A DNA stretch of 64,000 nt from Gillisella terrae (GCF_004801395.1 NZ_SSOA01000002.1:558001-622000); one strand, 5' to 3'; positions 47,557 through 59,005 are shown, counted from the first letter of the stretch. A program made the numbers and translations. Notes: generated by a model from the sequence alone, not told the origin.

Positions 47557-48957
47557 TCAATCATCATCCTGTTGTTGACGAGACTTCAGCTTTGCCCCCG
47601 CAATCCGGGCTACCAGATCGGTCAGGCTGTCAATTTCGCTCCATCGGCCACCCTTTTTGGGCAAATCGACAGACGAAGCTGGCAGAACGGCTGAAGAAAA
47701 GCCCAGCTTTTCGGCCTCTTTAAGGCGCTGTCCCGTGTGCGACACCGGACGCACGGCACCAGAGAGGCTGATTTCGCCAAAATAGACACAATCGGCAGGC
47801 AAGGCGACACCCGCCAGCGACGATACCAGCGCCGACGCAATGGCCATATCTGCCGCAGGTTCATTGATCTTATAGCCACCGGCGACATTGAGATAAACAT
47901 CATGCTGGCCAAGCCGCACGCCGCAATGGGCCTCCAGCACCGCAAGAATCATGGCAAGACGGCTGGAATCCCAACCGACCACGGCGCGGCGCGGCGTGCC
48001 AAGCGCGGTGGCAGCCACCAGCGCCTGCACTTCGACAAGCACGGGGCGTGTGCCCTCCATGCCCGCAAACACGGCGGCACCCGGCGCTTTCTCGTTGCGC
48101 TCGCCCAAAAACAACTCGGAAGGGTTGGCCACTTCACGCAAACCGCGATCCGACATCTCGAACACACCGATTTCGTCTGTGGGGCCAAAACGGTTTTTTA
48201 CCGTGCGCAGGATACGATAATGATGGCCGCGATCACCTTCAAAATACAGCACAGCGTCTACCATATGCTCGACCACGCGCGGACCGGCAATTTGCCCTTC
48301 CTTGGTCACATGGCCAACCAGCACCATGGTGGCACCGGTCTGTTTGGCAAAGCGGATCATGGCCTGCACACCAGTGCGCACCTGCGTCACGGTACCGGGT
48401 GCCGAATCGGCGGTATCGCTCCACAGCGTCTGAATCGAATCAATAATCACCAGATCGGGGCGCTTGCCCTCGGAAATCGTTGCCAGAATATCTTCCACAT
48501 TGGTTTCTGCCGCCAAAAGCACATCGGTGTCGGCTGCATCAAGCCTTTGAGCGCGAAGACGCACCTGCGCCACCGCCTCTTCACCCGATACATAGACAAT
48601 TCGGTGTCCTTTGCGCGCCAAGGCTGCCGCCGCCTGCATCAGCAAGGTCGATTTACCGATACCCGGATCGCCACCAATCAACACAGCCGAGCCACGCACA
48701 AAACCACCGCCGGTGGCGCGATCCAGCTCCGATAAGCCAGTCGGAATGCGCGGCGCTTCTTCGATTTCGCCAGACAGAGATGTCAGCGTTACCGGGCGGC
48801 CCTTTTTGGGTGTCTTTCCGGGGCCTGCGCCAATGCCACCCATCGGGTCTTCTTCAACAATGGTGTTCCACTCGCCACAGCCATCGCATTTGCCAACCCA
48901 GCGGGTGTGGACCGTGCCGCAATTCTGGCAGATAAACTGGGTTTTGGCCTTGGCCAT
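47557..48957 (-). CDS. radA: DNA repair protein RadA
   Basis: A RecA-like ATPase that drives branch migration during recombination. The 466 residues include the N-terminal C4 zinc finger (CQNCGTVHTRWVGKCDGCGEW), Walker A GGDPGIGKST, the RadA-specific KNRFG (VKNRFGPTDE) and a C-terminal Lon-protease-like domain (AADMAIASALVSS). It is the first gene of the radA-cvpA-purF-SDR run. Confidence 0.97.
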   Translation of the reverse strand: MAKAKTQFICQNCGTVHTRWVGKCDGCGEWNTIVEEDPMGGIGAGPGKTPKKGRPVTLTSLSGEIEEAPRIPTGLSELDRATGGGFVRGSAVLIGGDPGIGKSTLLMQAAAALARKGHRIVYVSGEEAVAQVRLRAQRLDAADTDVLLAAETNVEDILATISEGKRPDLVIIDSIQTLWSDTADSAPGTVTQVRTGVQAMIRFAKQTGATMVLVGHVTKEGQIAGPRVVEHMVDAVLYFEGDRGHHYRILRTVKNRFGPTDEIGVFEMSDRGLREVANPSELFLGERNEKAPGAAVFAGMEGTRPVLVEVQALVAATALGTPRRAVVGWDSSRLAMILAVLEAHCGVRLGQHDVYLNVAGGYKINEPAADMAIASALVSSLAGVALPADCVYFGEISLSGAVRPVSHTGQRLKEAEKLGFSSAVLPASSVDLPKKGGRWSEIDSLTDLVARIAGAKLKSRQQQDDD

Positions 48958-49314
48958 GGGCGCTACAATCCTCCAGAATCGTGAACCGGCAAAAACGGAA
49001 CAAAAAGTGAATACGCTCTCTCAGTTAGAAGAAACAGCCACCAGATGCAAGCCCCGCCGCGCAGTCTTGTGCGCGCGGAAAGCGCTCACCCACGTCTTGA
49101 TCCTCGATTTCTTGGATTTCCCCCAGATTTTTACAGGCCCTGTGATCTTGGCGTTGAAAAGAGCTGCAATAGGTGACTTAGGATACCCCTTACGTTAAGA
49201 GCACAGAAATCTGAAGGCAGTCTGACGATGCATGGCAATCGTTTAGCGTGTTGAAGCGCTTTACCCGGTTCGAAATGCACTTCGTCTCATGAAACTAAGA
49301 AAGCGGCGTAAGCA
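48958..49314. other. Divergent intergenic region, radA / ugd
   Basis: 357 bp with no supported gene, RNA or member of the dispersed repeat families. It must contain the promoters of the radA run and of ugd; no operator could be named. Confidence 0.5.
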
Positions 49315-50640
49315 ATGAGAGTTCGCGTGACAATGGTAGGGACCGGCTATGTTGGCCTGGTCAGCGGTGCATGCTTTGCTGAATTGGGTCATGAGGTGAT
49401 TTGCGTCGACAAGGACGAAAGCAAGATTGCCATGCTGCGCCAGGGCAAAATGCCGATCTATGAACCCGGCCTTGACGAGCTGGTGCAACGCAATGTGCAA
49501 GCCGGACGCATTTCATTCAGTACGGATGTGACCGCAAGCGTCAAAGATCGTGACGCGATTTTTATCGCCGTCGGCACCCCCACGGAAAACGGCACCGGCC
49601 GCGCCGATTTGAAATATGTTTATGCGGCAGCGGCCGAAATTGCCCAGGCAACCACTGGCTTCACCGTGATTGTCACCAAGTCGACCGTGCCGGTTGGCAC
49701 CAACAGCCGGGTGTTTGACATCGCCCAGCAAAATGTGTCGCCCGATGCGCGGATCGCGGTTGCCTCCAATCCGGAATTTTTGCGCGAAGGTGCGGCCATC
49801 AAGGATTTTCTGGAGCCAGACCGCGTGGTGGTCGGCGTGGAAGATGCCGACGCCGCCGAAATGATGGAGCGGATCTACGCTCCCCTTTTGATGCATGGAA
49901 AAGTGCCACTGTTCAAAACCGGCATTCAAACCGCAGAACTGATCAAATATGCCGCCAATGCTTTTCTGGCGGTCAAAATCAGCTTTATCGATGAGATTGC
50001 CAATCTCTGCGAAGCCGTGGGCGCCAATGTTGACGATGTTGCGCGCGGCCTCGGCTTTGACAAGCGCATTGGCCAGGGCTTTCTCAACACCGGTCCGGGC
50101 TGGGGCGGCTCATGCTTTCCAAAAGACACCCGCGCTCTGATTGCCACCGCATCAGATGCAGGCGTTCGCTCGCTGGTCGTGTCGTCCGCTGTGGAAGCCA
50201 ACAACACGCGCAAAATGGATATGGTCAGCAAGATTGTCGGTGCTGCTGGCGGTGACGTGAAGAACAAAAAGATCGCGGTTCTGGGTGTCACCTTCAAAGG
50301 CCAGACCGATGACATGCGCGAGGGCACAAGCCTCGTTGTGCTGCCCGCCCTTCAGGCCATGGGTGCGCAAGTTGTGGCTTATGATCCGTCTCACCCCCAT
50401 GAAGCCGCATCGCTCCTGCCGGGCGTGACCATGGTGACATCGCCAAAAGATGCAGCGCAGGACGCCGATATTCTGGTGATCTTGACCGATTGGATGATTT
50501 TCAAGGCCTATGATTTCAAGGCAATCGCATCTGTCATGGCCTCACCTGTTCTGGTGGATTTGCGCAACATGCTCAACGCCAATGAAGCCAAACGCAGCGG
50601 CTTCACGCACTATGTCTCTTTGGGCCGCGAACAACGCTGA
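49315..50640 (+). CDS. UDP-glucose 6-dehydrogenase
   Basis: It oxidises UDP-glucose twice with NAD+ to UDP-glucuronate, a precursor of acidic exopolysaccharide and LPS sugars. The 441 residues begin with GTGYVGLVSG (NAD-binding glycine loop). TKSTVPVGT and the catalytic cysteine in GWGGSCFPKDTRAL are followed by the UDP-binding C-terminal domain. It is divergent from radA and convergent with the rhamnose operon, so this part of the chromosome has a surface-polysaccharide theme. Confidence 0.96.
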   Translation: MRVRVTMVGTGYVGLVSGACFAELGHEVICVDKDESKIAMLRQGKMPIYEPGLDELVQRNVQAGRISFSTDVTASVKDRDAIFIAVGTPTENGTGRADLKYVYAAAAEIAQATTGFTVIVTKSTVPVGTNSRVFDIAQQNVSPDARIAVASNPEFLREGAAIKDFLEPDRVVVGVEDADAAEMMERIYAPLLMHGKVPLFKTGIQTAELIKYAANAFLAVKISFIDEIANLCEAVGANVDDVARGLGFDKRIGQGFLNTGPGWGGSCFPKDTRALIATASDAGVRSLVVSSAVEANNTRKMDMVSKIVGAAGGDVKNKKIAVLGVTFKGQTDDMREGTSLVVLPALQAMGAQVVAYDPSHPHEAASLLPGVTMVTSPKDAAQDADILVILTDWMIFKAYDFKAIASVMASPVLVDLRNMLNANEAKRSGFTHYVSLGREQR

Positions 50641-50648
50641 TACAAAAT

Positions 50649-50669
50649 GGCCCGCCTTCAAGGCGGGCC
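50649..50669 (+). terminator. Terminator-like hairpin after UDP-glucose dehydrogenase
   Basis: GGCCCGCCT tca AGGCGGGCC, 8 nt beyond the stop, followed by AAATTCTT. Confidence 0.8.
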
Positions 50670-50683
50670 AAATTCTTAAACTT

Positions 50684-50807
50684 ATACCAAGAGTCATTGA
50701 AAATGACTCTTGGTATTCCTTTTGCAAATATCTCAAGCGTCTGATGCATTTGAGATATTTTCAATATCTTCAAGGTGAGGATGCTCTCGCATCTTCGAGC
50801 CTTGGTA

Positions 50808-50808
<1 letters not shown>
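50684..50808. repeat. E palindromic repeat element abutting rmlA
   Basis: A 125-bp element bounded by ATACCAAG (50684) and CTTGGTAT (50801-50808). Internally it folds into three stems: a 14-bp arm pair at 50684-50716, AATATCTCAA / TTGAGATATT at 50727-50759, and GATGC / GCATC at about 50780-50793. Its right end coincides with the first base of the rmlA stop codon (minus strand). Confidence 0.75.
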
Positions 50809-51683
<875 letters not shown>

Positions 51684-51706
51684 TGACAGACTCCTCGTTA
51701 TTTAAA

Positions 51707-52609
51707 TCACTGGCTCTCGGCCAAAAGTTGTTTCACAACATGCTTGGTGGACAACCGCCAATCAGGAAGCGTGACACCATGAATCTTTGCCAATTTGCTG
51801 CAATCCAATCTGGAATTTGCCGGGCGGCGCGCAGGCGTGGGATAGGCGCTTGAGGGAATGCGGCCAACCAAAGCATGAACGCCGCCTTGCAACTTTGAAA
51901 GACGGAAAATTTCCGTGGCAAAATCTGCCCAGCTCCCCTCACCGGTGCCACTGAGATGAAACACACCGCGCAGGGCTGCATCGTTTGACGCCAACAAATT
52001 GCGACCAACCGCGAGAACAGCATCGGCAATATCCAGCGCGGAGGTCGGATTGCCAATCTGATCATCGACAACATTCAGCTCATCGCGGGTTTCGGCCAGA
52101 CGCAGCATGGTGCGCAAAAAATTCTTGCCATAGGGGCTATAGACCCAAGCAGTGCGCAAAATGGCATAATCGCTGGTGTTTGCCGCCACCTGCTGCTCAC
52201 CGGCAAGCTTGCTGCGGCCATAGACTCCAAGCGGCGCAACCGGATCGCTCTCGTTATACGGGCCCGTTTTGCTGCCATCGAACACGTAATCGGTGGAAAT
52301 GTGGATGAGTGGCACACCGAGCGCCTTCGCAACCCGCGCAAGTTCGGCGGGTCCATCAGCGTTGACGGCAAAAGCCGCCGCTTCATCGCTCTCGGCCTGA
52401 TCCACCGCTGTATAGGCAGCGGCAGAAACAATCAGATCTGGCTTTGCGGCACGAAGAGCGCTCTCAATGGTTTGCGGTTGGCCCAGATCCAGCGCGGGGC
52501 GACCAAGCGGGATGATCTCAACAGCGGCGTCAGCCTTTGCCTGCTCAACCAGAGACTGAACAACCTGCCCGGCAACGCCGGTGACCACGTAGCGCTTCAC
52601 ATCGCTCAT
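51707..52609 (-). CDS. rmlD: dTDP-4-dehydrorhamnose reductase
   Basis: RmlD performs the last reduction to dTDP-L-rhamnose. The 300 residues have an SDR-type fold: [12 protein letters not shown] (cofactor loop, with Gln where many relatives have the third Gly), [10 protein letters not shown] and [10 protein letters not shown] (the YxxxK pair). It overlaps rmlB by 4 nt (52606-52609). Confidence 0.96.
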   Translation of the reverse strand: MSDVKRYVVTGVAGQVVQSLVEQAKADAAVEIIPLGRPALDLGQPQTIESALRAAKPDLIVSAAAYTAVDQAESDEAAAFAVNADGPAELARVAKALGVPLIHISTDYVFDGSKTGPYNESDPVAPLGVYGRSKLAGEQQVAANTSDYAILRTAWVYSPYGKNFLRTMLRLAETRDELNVVDDQIGNPTSALDIADAVLAVGRNLLASNDAALRGVFHLSGTGEGSWADFATEIFRLSKLQGGVHALVGRIPSSAYPTPARRPANSRLDCSKLAKIHGVTLPDWRLSTKHVVKQLLAESQ

Positions 52610-53667
52610 TTGCTGGCACCTGCCTTCAAAAGGCCAAGCCGCGTGCCGTCATAGCCTTTGCGCAACGGTGCCCACCACCATTCGTTTTCGAGATACCACT
52701 TGACGGTCTTCTCAATGCCGGTGTCAAAATTTTCCAAAGCCTTCCAGCCAAGCTCCGTTTCCAGCTTGGTGGCATCGATGGCGTAACGCGCATCATGACC
52801 CGGACGGTCGGTCACATATTGGATCAGGTTTTCATGCGGGCGGCCAGCGGGGTGCAATTCATCCATCAACTGGCAAACGCGCTTGACCACATCAATGTTG
52901 CGGCGCTCGTTGCGTCCGCCGACATTATAGGTTTCGCCAATCCGGCCACGCTCGGCAATAATGTCCAGTGCACGGGCGTGGTCTTCCACATAAAGCCAGT
53001 CGCGAATATTGACGCCATTGCCATAGACCGGCAAAGGCTTGCCTTCCAGCGCATTGATAATCATCAATGGAATCAGCTTTTCAGGGAAATGGAACGGGCC
53101 GTAATTGTTCGAACAGTTGGAAACAACAATCGGCATGCCGTAGGTGCGCTCCCACGCCTTGGCCAAATGGTCGGACGCCGCCTTGGAGGCTGAATAAGGC
53201 GAGCTTGGATCGTAAGGTGTGGTCTCGGTGAACAGGCCGTCGTCGCCCAGCGATCCATAAACTTCATCGGTCGACACATGCAAAAACCGAAAGCGCGCCT
53301 TGGCCTCGCCGTCCAGCGCCTGCCAATAGGCACGGGCACATTCCAGCATGGTGAACGAGCCAAGCACGTTGGTCTCAACAAAATCCTTTGCGCCGGTGAT
53401 GGAGCGGTCAACATGGCTTTCTGCGGCCAGATGCATGACGCGATCGGGCTTGAAGTTCGAAAAGGCTTCAGAAATCGCCTGCCCGTCGCAAATATCGGCC
53501 TTCAAAAACCGATAGAGCGGATTGCCTTCGAGCATATTCACAGAGGTCAAGGTGCCGGCATAAGTCAGCTTATCGACATTGAGAACATCGTAACCCTTAT
53601 CGACAACCAGATGGCGCACAACGGCCGATCCAATAAACCCTGCGCCACCGGTAACAAGAACCCGCAT
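52606..53667 (-). CDS. rmlB: dTDP-glucose 4,6-dehydratase
   Basis: RmlB converts dTDP-glucose into dTDP-4-keto-6-deoxyglucose with bound NAD+. The protein carries [32 protein letters not shown] with the catalytic Asp/Glu pair, and [11 protein letters not shown] (YxxxK). An ATG at 53667 begins the Rossmann strand; a GTG two codons upstream (53673) is possible. It is 353-355 residues long, as expected. Confidence 0.97.
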   Translation of the reverse strand: MRVLVTGGAGFIGSAVVRHLVVDKGYDVLNVDKLTYAGTLTSVNMLEGNPLYRFLKADICDGQAISEAFSNFKPDRVMHLAAESHVDRSITGAKDFVETNVLGSFTMLECARAYWQALDGEAKARFRFLHVSTDEVYGSLGDDGLFTETTPYDPSSPYSASKAASDHLAKAWERTYGMPIVVSNCSNNYGPFHFPEKLIPLMIINALEGKPLPVYGNGVNIRDWLYVEDHARALDIIAERGRIGETYNVGGRNERRNIDVVKRVCQLMDELHPAGRPHENLIQYVTDRPGHDARYAIDATKLETELGWKALENFDTGIEKTVKWYLENEWWWAPLRKGYDGTRLGLLKAGASK

Positions 53668-53807
53668 TTTCACTCACCCTCTAAAACCATGTTGCCCGGC
53701 ATCTACTCTCTCATTCCTGAAACAGGAATGAATGAGAAGTAGAGGCAGCAAATTCCACGTATGACGAAGCCGTGTCTCTCAAAAGAGTCACGGCGCTTTT
53801 ACAATCC

Positions 53808-54371
53808 TCAGGCCTGATAGACAAAATTGGCGTCAAGATCACTGAGTTTTGGCTGTTTTTGGTCTTTATCCGACAAAATAGCCTGCCCCTCCACCACAGG
53901 CCAATCAATGCCAATAGCAGGATCGTTCCACAGCAATCCACGATCATTTTCGGGGCTATAATAGTCCGTGACCTTGTAGCTGATCACCGTATTGGGCTTC
54001 AACGTGCAAAAACCATGGGCAAAACCCGGCGGCACCCAGAGTTGGCAACCATTTTCCTGCGATAGCTCAGCCGTGACAAATTGGCCGTAAGTGGGCGAAC
54101 CCTTGCGGATATCAACAGCGACATCCAGCAAGGCACCGGCAGCACAAGAGACCAATTTGCCTTGCGCCTTGGGATTCAGCTGAAAATGCAAGCCTCGCAC
54201 CGTACCCACTTCAGCCGAGAAAGACTGATTGTCCTGAACAAAGTGGAAATCACCCACCTCGCGCTGAAACAGGTTTTCCCGAAATGTCTCAACAAAATAG
54301 CCACGCGCATCACCAAATCGTTTTGGCGTGATCAGAAATACGCCCGAAATTTTTGTTGTCTCAAACTGCAT
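53808..54371 (-). CDS. rmlC: dTDP-4-dehydrorhamnose 3,5-epimerase
   Basis: RmlC is a cupin that epimerises C3 and C5 of the keto-sugar. The 187 residues include GDARGYFVETF, QDNQSFSAEVGTVRGLHFQ (active-site His and Asp) and WVPPGFAHGFCTL. It is the first gene of the rml operon. The start at 54371 (MQFETTK) is chosen over an upstream hydrophobic extension. Confidence 0.96.
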   Translation of the reverse strand: MQFETTKISGVFLITPKRFGDARGYFVETFRENLFQREVGDFHFVQDNQSFSAEVGTVRGLHFQLNPKAQGKLVSCAAGALLDVAVDIRKGSPTYGQFVTAELSQENGCQLWVPPGFAHGFCTLKPNTVISYKVTDYYSPENDRGLLWNDPAIGIDWPVVEGQAILSDKDQKQPKLSDLDANFVYQA

Positions 54372-54504
54372 CGGTCTTCCTTTGGCATTCTTATTTTTTG
54401 AGGCATTAGCGTTTTTGAACGTAACAAGCACAACAGCCGCAAACACACAAGATGCAAACAGCCCAAAACACTGAGGTCACGACGCCCCACTGATCAACAA
54501 GCCA

Positions 54505-56139
54505 TTAGATCGGCGCTCCCTCCAGCACCGTTGAAAACGGTACGAAAGCGGCAGAGCAATCCATGTCATCGGCGGGCATGCCATCCATCAGATTTGTGAC
54601 TTTAAAGCGAGTCGCACTATCCGGTTTCAGCGCATCGGCAAAGCTGACCGGCCCGAGTCCAAGAGTGATATTGGCATAGCTTGGCTTGTCATTGGCCGAA
54701 ATTTGCGGTGAGCCAAGAATGACAGGCTGCTTGCCTTCAAATTGAACCGTATCGAGCGTTAACCCAAGCGGCAGATATTGGCCATCCTGTTGAAGGCCGC
54801 GAAACACGAGATAGCCGCCGCCGTAGGCTTTGCTGCCCATATATTTGAAGTTTCGCACCGTAACCCCCGAAAAGTCGGGCAGCAGATTTCCCTGTTTGTC
54901 GGAATAGTGCGTATCGAAGATCATCGGATAGCGCGTGTTGCGCATACAGACGTCACCATAGATAACGTTGGAGACTTTGCCGCCTCTGGAGGAATCGGAT
55001 TTGATGCGCAGGCCATTGCCGTTGGGGCTGTCAAAACCATCCATCACCAAATCGTAGATGGAGATGTCCTCAACCCCGGAATTGGTTTCCGATCCGATAG
55101 AGAGACCGTGCCCATAATAAAAATGGTTATGAGCAAAGGTCATCTGGGTCGATGGTTTTTTGCCACCGGCCTTGATGGCAACATGGTCGTCGCCTGTACT
55201 GATATAGCTGTAGGCCAATAGCACGCGTGAGGATTGTCCGGGATCGAAACCATCGGTGTTTTTAACCGTGTCAGGCGTAAAGCACGTCGCGGGCGTCAGC
55301 TTGTCGGGCGTTGAGCCCTCCGGGCAAGCATAGCCCGGCTCGGTATAGACGGCGCTGGGCGTCAGAATCTTGATGCCCCAGGCCAAAAGGCCATCCAAAC
55401 CATCACTGACGACATGAAAATTCGGGCTGTTCATCAAGGTGATGTCATGCAGCGTAAAATCTGCCCCGCCGTTGATTTGCAACAGCCGAAACGCATGTTG
55501 TTTCAAGCCCTGTTTGGATTGCCATGCCACATCCCACCACGAGCGCTTGCCAGCGTTATCGCCCGACAACAGCAGCGAGCCGCCGCGGCCATCAATCCGC
55601 CCCTCCCCGACAATGCCAGAGTTTTTGGTCTCCGTGGCCTCAATCAAAGGCTTGCAGGTTTTTTTGCTGGAATCATTGGCGGTGCCACAATCGCTCGCAG
55701 TTCCAACGTCGACAATTGCGTAATCTTTCGGATCGCGAGAGGCAAACAGCGTCACACCCTTGTCGATCCATAGCGTAACACCGCTTTTTAAGGTCAATGG
55801 CCCAGTGAGAAATGCATCCTTCGTCCCTTCGCCGATAACCAATTTGACGGCACCGGAGGTGCAGGCATTGATTGCGGCCTGCAATCGCTCCTGATCGGGA
55901 TGGGTCAATTTGCCGTCAGCATCAACAGCGTCCAGCGACCCTTGGGTGGATTGAAGCTCAGCCGTCAGCGTGGTGCAGATCGTGCCGGGATATTGCGGCT
56001 CGTTGACAACACCCCATTGAGTGGACACAGGCGGGTCAGCCGCCCAACTGACGACCGGAAAAGCAACAGGCGAAACAGCGAAGAGACCGAGAGCAAAATA
56101 AATGGAGCGTTGCTTGGACCATGAGACAATGCGCAGCAT
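54505..56139 (-). CDS. pehA: Secreted polygalacturonase (GH28)
   Basis: A pectin-degrading endo-polygalacturonase type enzyme of 544 residues with a Sec signal (twelve-residue polar start, hydrophobic core, cleavage near SWAADPP). All four GH28 catalytic motifs are present in order: NTDGFDP, GDDHVAIK, GHGLSIGSE and LRIKS. The rest forms the right-handed beta-helix. A polygalacturonase of about this size (PehA) is a known grape-root virulence factor of Agrobacterium vitis; the name is given on that resemblance. It lies alone between rmlC and cysS, with a 339-bp upstream region. Confidence 0.85.
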   Translation of the reverse strand: MLRIVSWSKQRSIYFALGLFAVSPVAFPVVSWAADPPVSTQWGVVNEPQYPGTICTTLTAELQSTQGSLDAVDADGKLTHPDQERLQAAINACTSGAVKLVIGEGTKDAFLTGPLTLKSGVTLWIDKGVTLFASRDPKDYAIVDVGTASDCGTANDSSKKTCKPLIEATETKNSGIVGEGRIDGRGGSLLLSGDNAGKRSWWDVAWQSKQGLKQHAFRLLQINGGADFTLHDITLMNSPNFHVVSDGLDGLLAWGIKILTPSAVYTEPGYACPEGSTPDKLTPATCFTPDTVKNTDGFDPGQSSRVLLAYSYISTGDDHVAIKAGGKKPSTQMTFAHNHFYYGHGLSIGSETNSGVEDISIYDLVMDGFDSPNGNGLRIKSDSSRGGKVSNVIYGDVCMRNTRYPMIFDTHYSDKQGNLLPDFSGVTVRNFKYMGSKAYGGGYLVFRGLQQDGQYLPLGLTLDTVQFEGKQPVILGSPQISANDKPSYANITLGLGPVSFADALKPDSATRFKVTNLMDGMPADDMDCSAAFVPFSTVLEGAPI

Positions 56140-56478
56140 GAAATATTCCTTGAAAACCCTTAGACGTCCCTTGGGCGTTTTATCAATTGCCCACTGCATA
56201 AGCCAATCCGCAATCGTGTTCAAATGAGGATGGGTTATTGTCATTGCTAAGGCACAGAGAAAAATATTCTTGTAATCTTGCTCTGATCAGCAGGGTTGAA
56301 CCTCTTGACCAAATCCATCCCCCGCGCCATAAAGCGTGCATGAAAACGAGCACCTGCACCATTTGCTGGATTATTATTCGCTAGCGTATGCGCTGGCCCG
56401 GCCGTTTTCGTCTCTTGTAAAAGTCCCAGATGACAAACGCTCGGTCCAGCCGGGTAAAAACACGTCTGGGAGACTGAC
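56140..56478. other. Divergent intergenic region, pehA / cysS
   Basis: 339 bp without a supported gene. It carries the promoters of the polygalacturonase and of cysS. No operator, repeat family member or RNA was recognised. Confidence 0.45.
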
Positions 56479-57864
56479 ATGACTGAGGGCCTCAAGCTCT
56501 ACAACACACTGACGCGCAACAAGGTCGATTTTACCCCCATCGACCCTTCCAACGTGCGCATGTATGTGTGCGGTCCAACGGTGTATGATTTTGCCCATAT
56601 CGGCAATGCGCGTCCGGTGATTGTGTTTGACGTGCTCTATCGCCTGCTGCGCCACGTCTATGGCGAAAACCATGTGACCTATGCCCGCAACATCACCGAT
56701 GTGGATGACAAGATCAATGCTCGCGCCTTGCGCGATTTTCCTGATCTTGCGCTCAACGATGCCATTGCCAAGGTGACGCAAAAGACGGCGGACCAATATC
56801 ACGCCGACGTTGCCCGGCTTGGTTGCTTGCCACCCAATGTGGAGCCACGCGCCACCGACAATATCCCGCAGATGATTGATATCATTGAGGTGCTGATTGC
56901 CAAGGGCCATGCCTATGTGGCGGAAGGCGAAGTGCTGTTTGATACCAAGTCGATGGCGGCTTACGGCCAGCTTTCCAAGCGTAACCTGGATGAGCAGCAG
57001 GCCGGAGCCCGCATTGCCGTGGACGCCCACAAGAAAAGCCCCGGCGATTTCGTTTTGTGGAAGCTTTCCAGCGATAATGAGCCCGGCTGGGAAAGCCCTT
57101 GGGGCCGTGGCCGTCCCGGCTGGCATATCGAATGCTCGGCCATGTCCAAGCGCTATCTCGGTGAAGTGTTCGACATTCACGGCGGCGGCCTGGATCTGAT
57201 CTTCCCACACCACGAAAACGAAATTGCCCAATCCTGCTGCGCCAACGACACCCACGTGATGGCCAATGTGTGGATGCACAATGGCTTCGTGCAGGTGGAA
57301 GGCAAGAAGATGTCCAAATCGGACGGCAATTTTGTCACCATCAACGAGTTGCTGGACACCGACACCTTTGGCGGTCGCAAATGGCCGGGCGAAGTGCTGC
57401 GCCTTGCGATGTTGATGACCCATTATCGTGAGCCGATTGATTTCTCTATCAAGCGGCTGGAGGAAGCGGAGCGGTTGCTTGCCAAATGGCCAAGCGCCGA
57501 GGCCGGTGATGCGACACCGGATCAAAGCGTGTTGGACGCGCTGGCCGATGATCTGAATACGGTTGCAGCGGTACAGGCTCTTCATGCGCTGGCCGGTGCT
57601 GCCAATGCGGATGCATCCATGCTGCCATCATTTGCAGCCAGTGCGGCGCTGCTCGGCGTTCTGCCCCAAAAGGCCGACGTGAGCGACGATCTCTCTGCCG
57701 CTATCGACGCCCTTGTGCAAATGCGCCTTGAAATGCTCAAGAGCAAAAATTTTGCTGAGGCCGACAAAATCCGCGATGATCTGCTGACCAAAGGCATTCA
57801 ACTCAAGGACGGTAAGGATAAAGACACCGGCGAGCGCGTGACCACGTGGGAGGTCAAACGGTAA
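56479..57864 (+). CDS. cysS: Cysteinyl-tRNA synthetase
   Basis: CysS charges tRNA-Cys. The class I signature HIGNARP follows the zinc-ligand cysteine in [10 protein letters not shown]. Further zinc ligands lie in IECSAMS and FPHHENE, and KMSKSDGN is the KMSKS loop. The 461 residues are standard length. It is followed by a C palindromic repeat. Confidence 0.98.
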   Translation: MTEGLKLYNTLTRNKVDFTPIDPSNVRMYVCGPTVYDFAHIGNARPVIVFDVLYRLLRHVYGENHVTYARNITDVDDKINARALRDFPDLALNDAIAKVTQKTADQYHADVARLGCLPPNVEPRATDNIPQMIDIIEVLIAKGHAYVAEGEVLFDTKSMAAYGQLSKRNLDEQQAGARIAVDAHKKSPGDFVLWKLSSDNEPGWESPWGRGRPGWHIECSAMSKRYLGEVFDIHGGGLDLIFPHHENEIAQSCCANDTHVMANVWMHNGFVQVEGKKMSKSDGNFVTINELLDTDTFGGRKWPGEVLRLAMLMTHYREPIDFSIKRLEEAERLLAKWPSAEAGDATPDQSVLDALADDLNTVAAVQALHALAGAANADASMLPSFAASAALLGVLPQKADVSDDLSAAIDALVQMRLEMLKSKNFAEADKIRDDLLTKGIQLKDGKDKDTGERVTTWEVKR

Positions 57865-57890
57865 CAATGTTGGCGTTGGCGCAAGGTTAT

Positions 57891-58067
57891 ACCCCCCTCT
57901 GCCCTGCCGGGCATCTCCCCCACAAGGGGGGAGATTGGGATGCTGCGCCGCCGTCAATTCTATTGGAACTTTGTCTTTGTGGTGAACGGCCTATTTTAGA
58001 GACTGCGGTAACGTCTTGGTCGATCTCCCCCCTTGTGGGGGAGATGTCCGGCAGGACAGAGGGGGGT
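57891..58067. repeat. C palindromic repeat, copy 2 (upstream of DUF559)
   Basis: The left arm is 57891-57938 (ACCCCCCTCTGCCC ... GGGAGATTGG) and the right arm 58021-58067, its inverse. The 82-bp spacer is unrelated to the spacers of copies 1 and 3. It ends 84 bp before the likely DUF559 start. Confidence 0.88.
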
Positions 58068-58151
58068 ATCTCCACACGCAAAAGCACCCTTGAGTTGAGC
58101 AACTATAAAGGTCATTCTCCCGAACAGTGTCACCTGACCTGGACCATACGC

Positions 58152-58520
58152 TTGCCACATACACCAATTCCCCCGCAACGCCGAGCCAACGCAAAACGTA
58201 TGCGCCATGCAATGACGGAAGCCGAATTAAAACTCTGGAACGCCATTCGCGCTCATCGCCTCATGGGCCTCAGCTTTCGCCGTCAATTTCCAATTGCCAA
58301 TTATATCGTTGATTTCGCTTGTCCATCACACCGACTGATTATCGAAATTGATGGAGCGCAACACGCAAGTGATGAGAACCAAAACTATGATCAAACTCGA
58401 ACAGAGAGACTAGAAGCAGACGGTTGGACAGTTATCCGTTTCTGGAACGATGATGTTCTGAAGGACATCGATAACACCTGCCTTCACATTCTCACGCTTT
58501 TAGGGAGAGCACTGGCATGA
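58152..58520 (+). CDS. DUF559 (Vsr-like) endonuclease domain protein
   Basis: A small protein of about 122 residues with the DUF559 fold, related to very-short-patch and PD-(D/E)XK nucleases. Visible features are AMTEAELKLWNAIRAHRL, GLSFRRQFPIANYIVDFACPSHRLIIEIDGAQH (the Asp and the EIDG acidic centre) and GWTVIRFWNDDVL. A TTG start at 58152 gives MPHTPIPPQRRANAKRMRH, the family N-terminus as I recall it; an ATG at 58200 would remove conserved residues. The stop overlaps the first GFA gene (ATGA). Its cellular role is unknown. Confidence 0.8.
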   Translation: MPHTPIPPQRRANAKRMRHAMTEAELKLWNAIRAHRLMGLSFRRQFPIANYIVDFACPSHRLIIEIDGAQHASDENQNYDQTRTERLEADGWTVIRFWNDDVLKDIDNTCLHILTLLGRALA

Positions 58521-59001
58521 CCACACCCACCTATTCCGGCGGCTGCCAATGTGGAGCCATTCGTTTCCGCGCCAAAGGCGTGCTGAATGACAGCTCCATC
58601 TGCCATTGCCGCATGTGTCAGAAGGCATTTGGCGGCTATTATGCGCCGCTGGTGTCTGTGCGCGGTGTTGATTTTGAGTGGACCCGCGGCGAGCGGAAGA
58701 TGTTTCGCTCCAGCAATGTCGTGTCGCGCGGTTTTTGTGGCGATTGCGGCACACCGCTAACCTATGAAGCCCCGGATGGCATGGCCGTTGCTGCCGGTGC
58801 CTTTGACGACCCTGCCGCCCTGCACCCGATCAAACAATTCGGTACCGAGGGAAAAATCGGCTTTGTCGATCATCTGCATGAATTGCCGGGCCACCCAACC
58901 AAAGATGATCTGGAGGACGCGCCTTTCCTGAACGGCCTAACCTCTTATCAGCACCCTGACCATGATACCGATACATGGCCGGCACCAAACGGAGCAAAAT
59001 C

Positions 59002-59005
<4 letters not shown>
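58517..59005 (+). CDS. GFA family protein, first copy
   Basis: A 162-residue protein of the GFA (glutathione-dependent formaldehyde-activating, CENP-V) fold with zinc-binding cysteines: GGCQCGAIRF, CHCRMCQKAFGG and FCGDCGTPLTY. Members bind zinc and glutathione adducts; enzymatic function has been disputed for some. It starts within the DUF559 stop and overlaps the next GFA gene by 4 nt, so the three are translationally coupled. Confidence 0.92.

Noticed and set aside
51707..52609. Missing third glycine in the RmlD cofactor loop as a sign of inactivity
   Set aside because: A GQVV form of this loop is, from memory, usual in rhizobial RmlD proteins, and the YxxxK pair is intact.
56374..57585. 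403-codon minus-strand frame opposite cysS
   Set aside because: cysS has all synthetase motifs; the antisense frame shows none.
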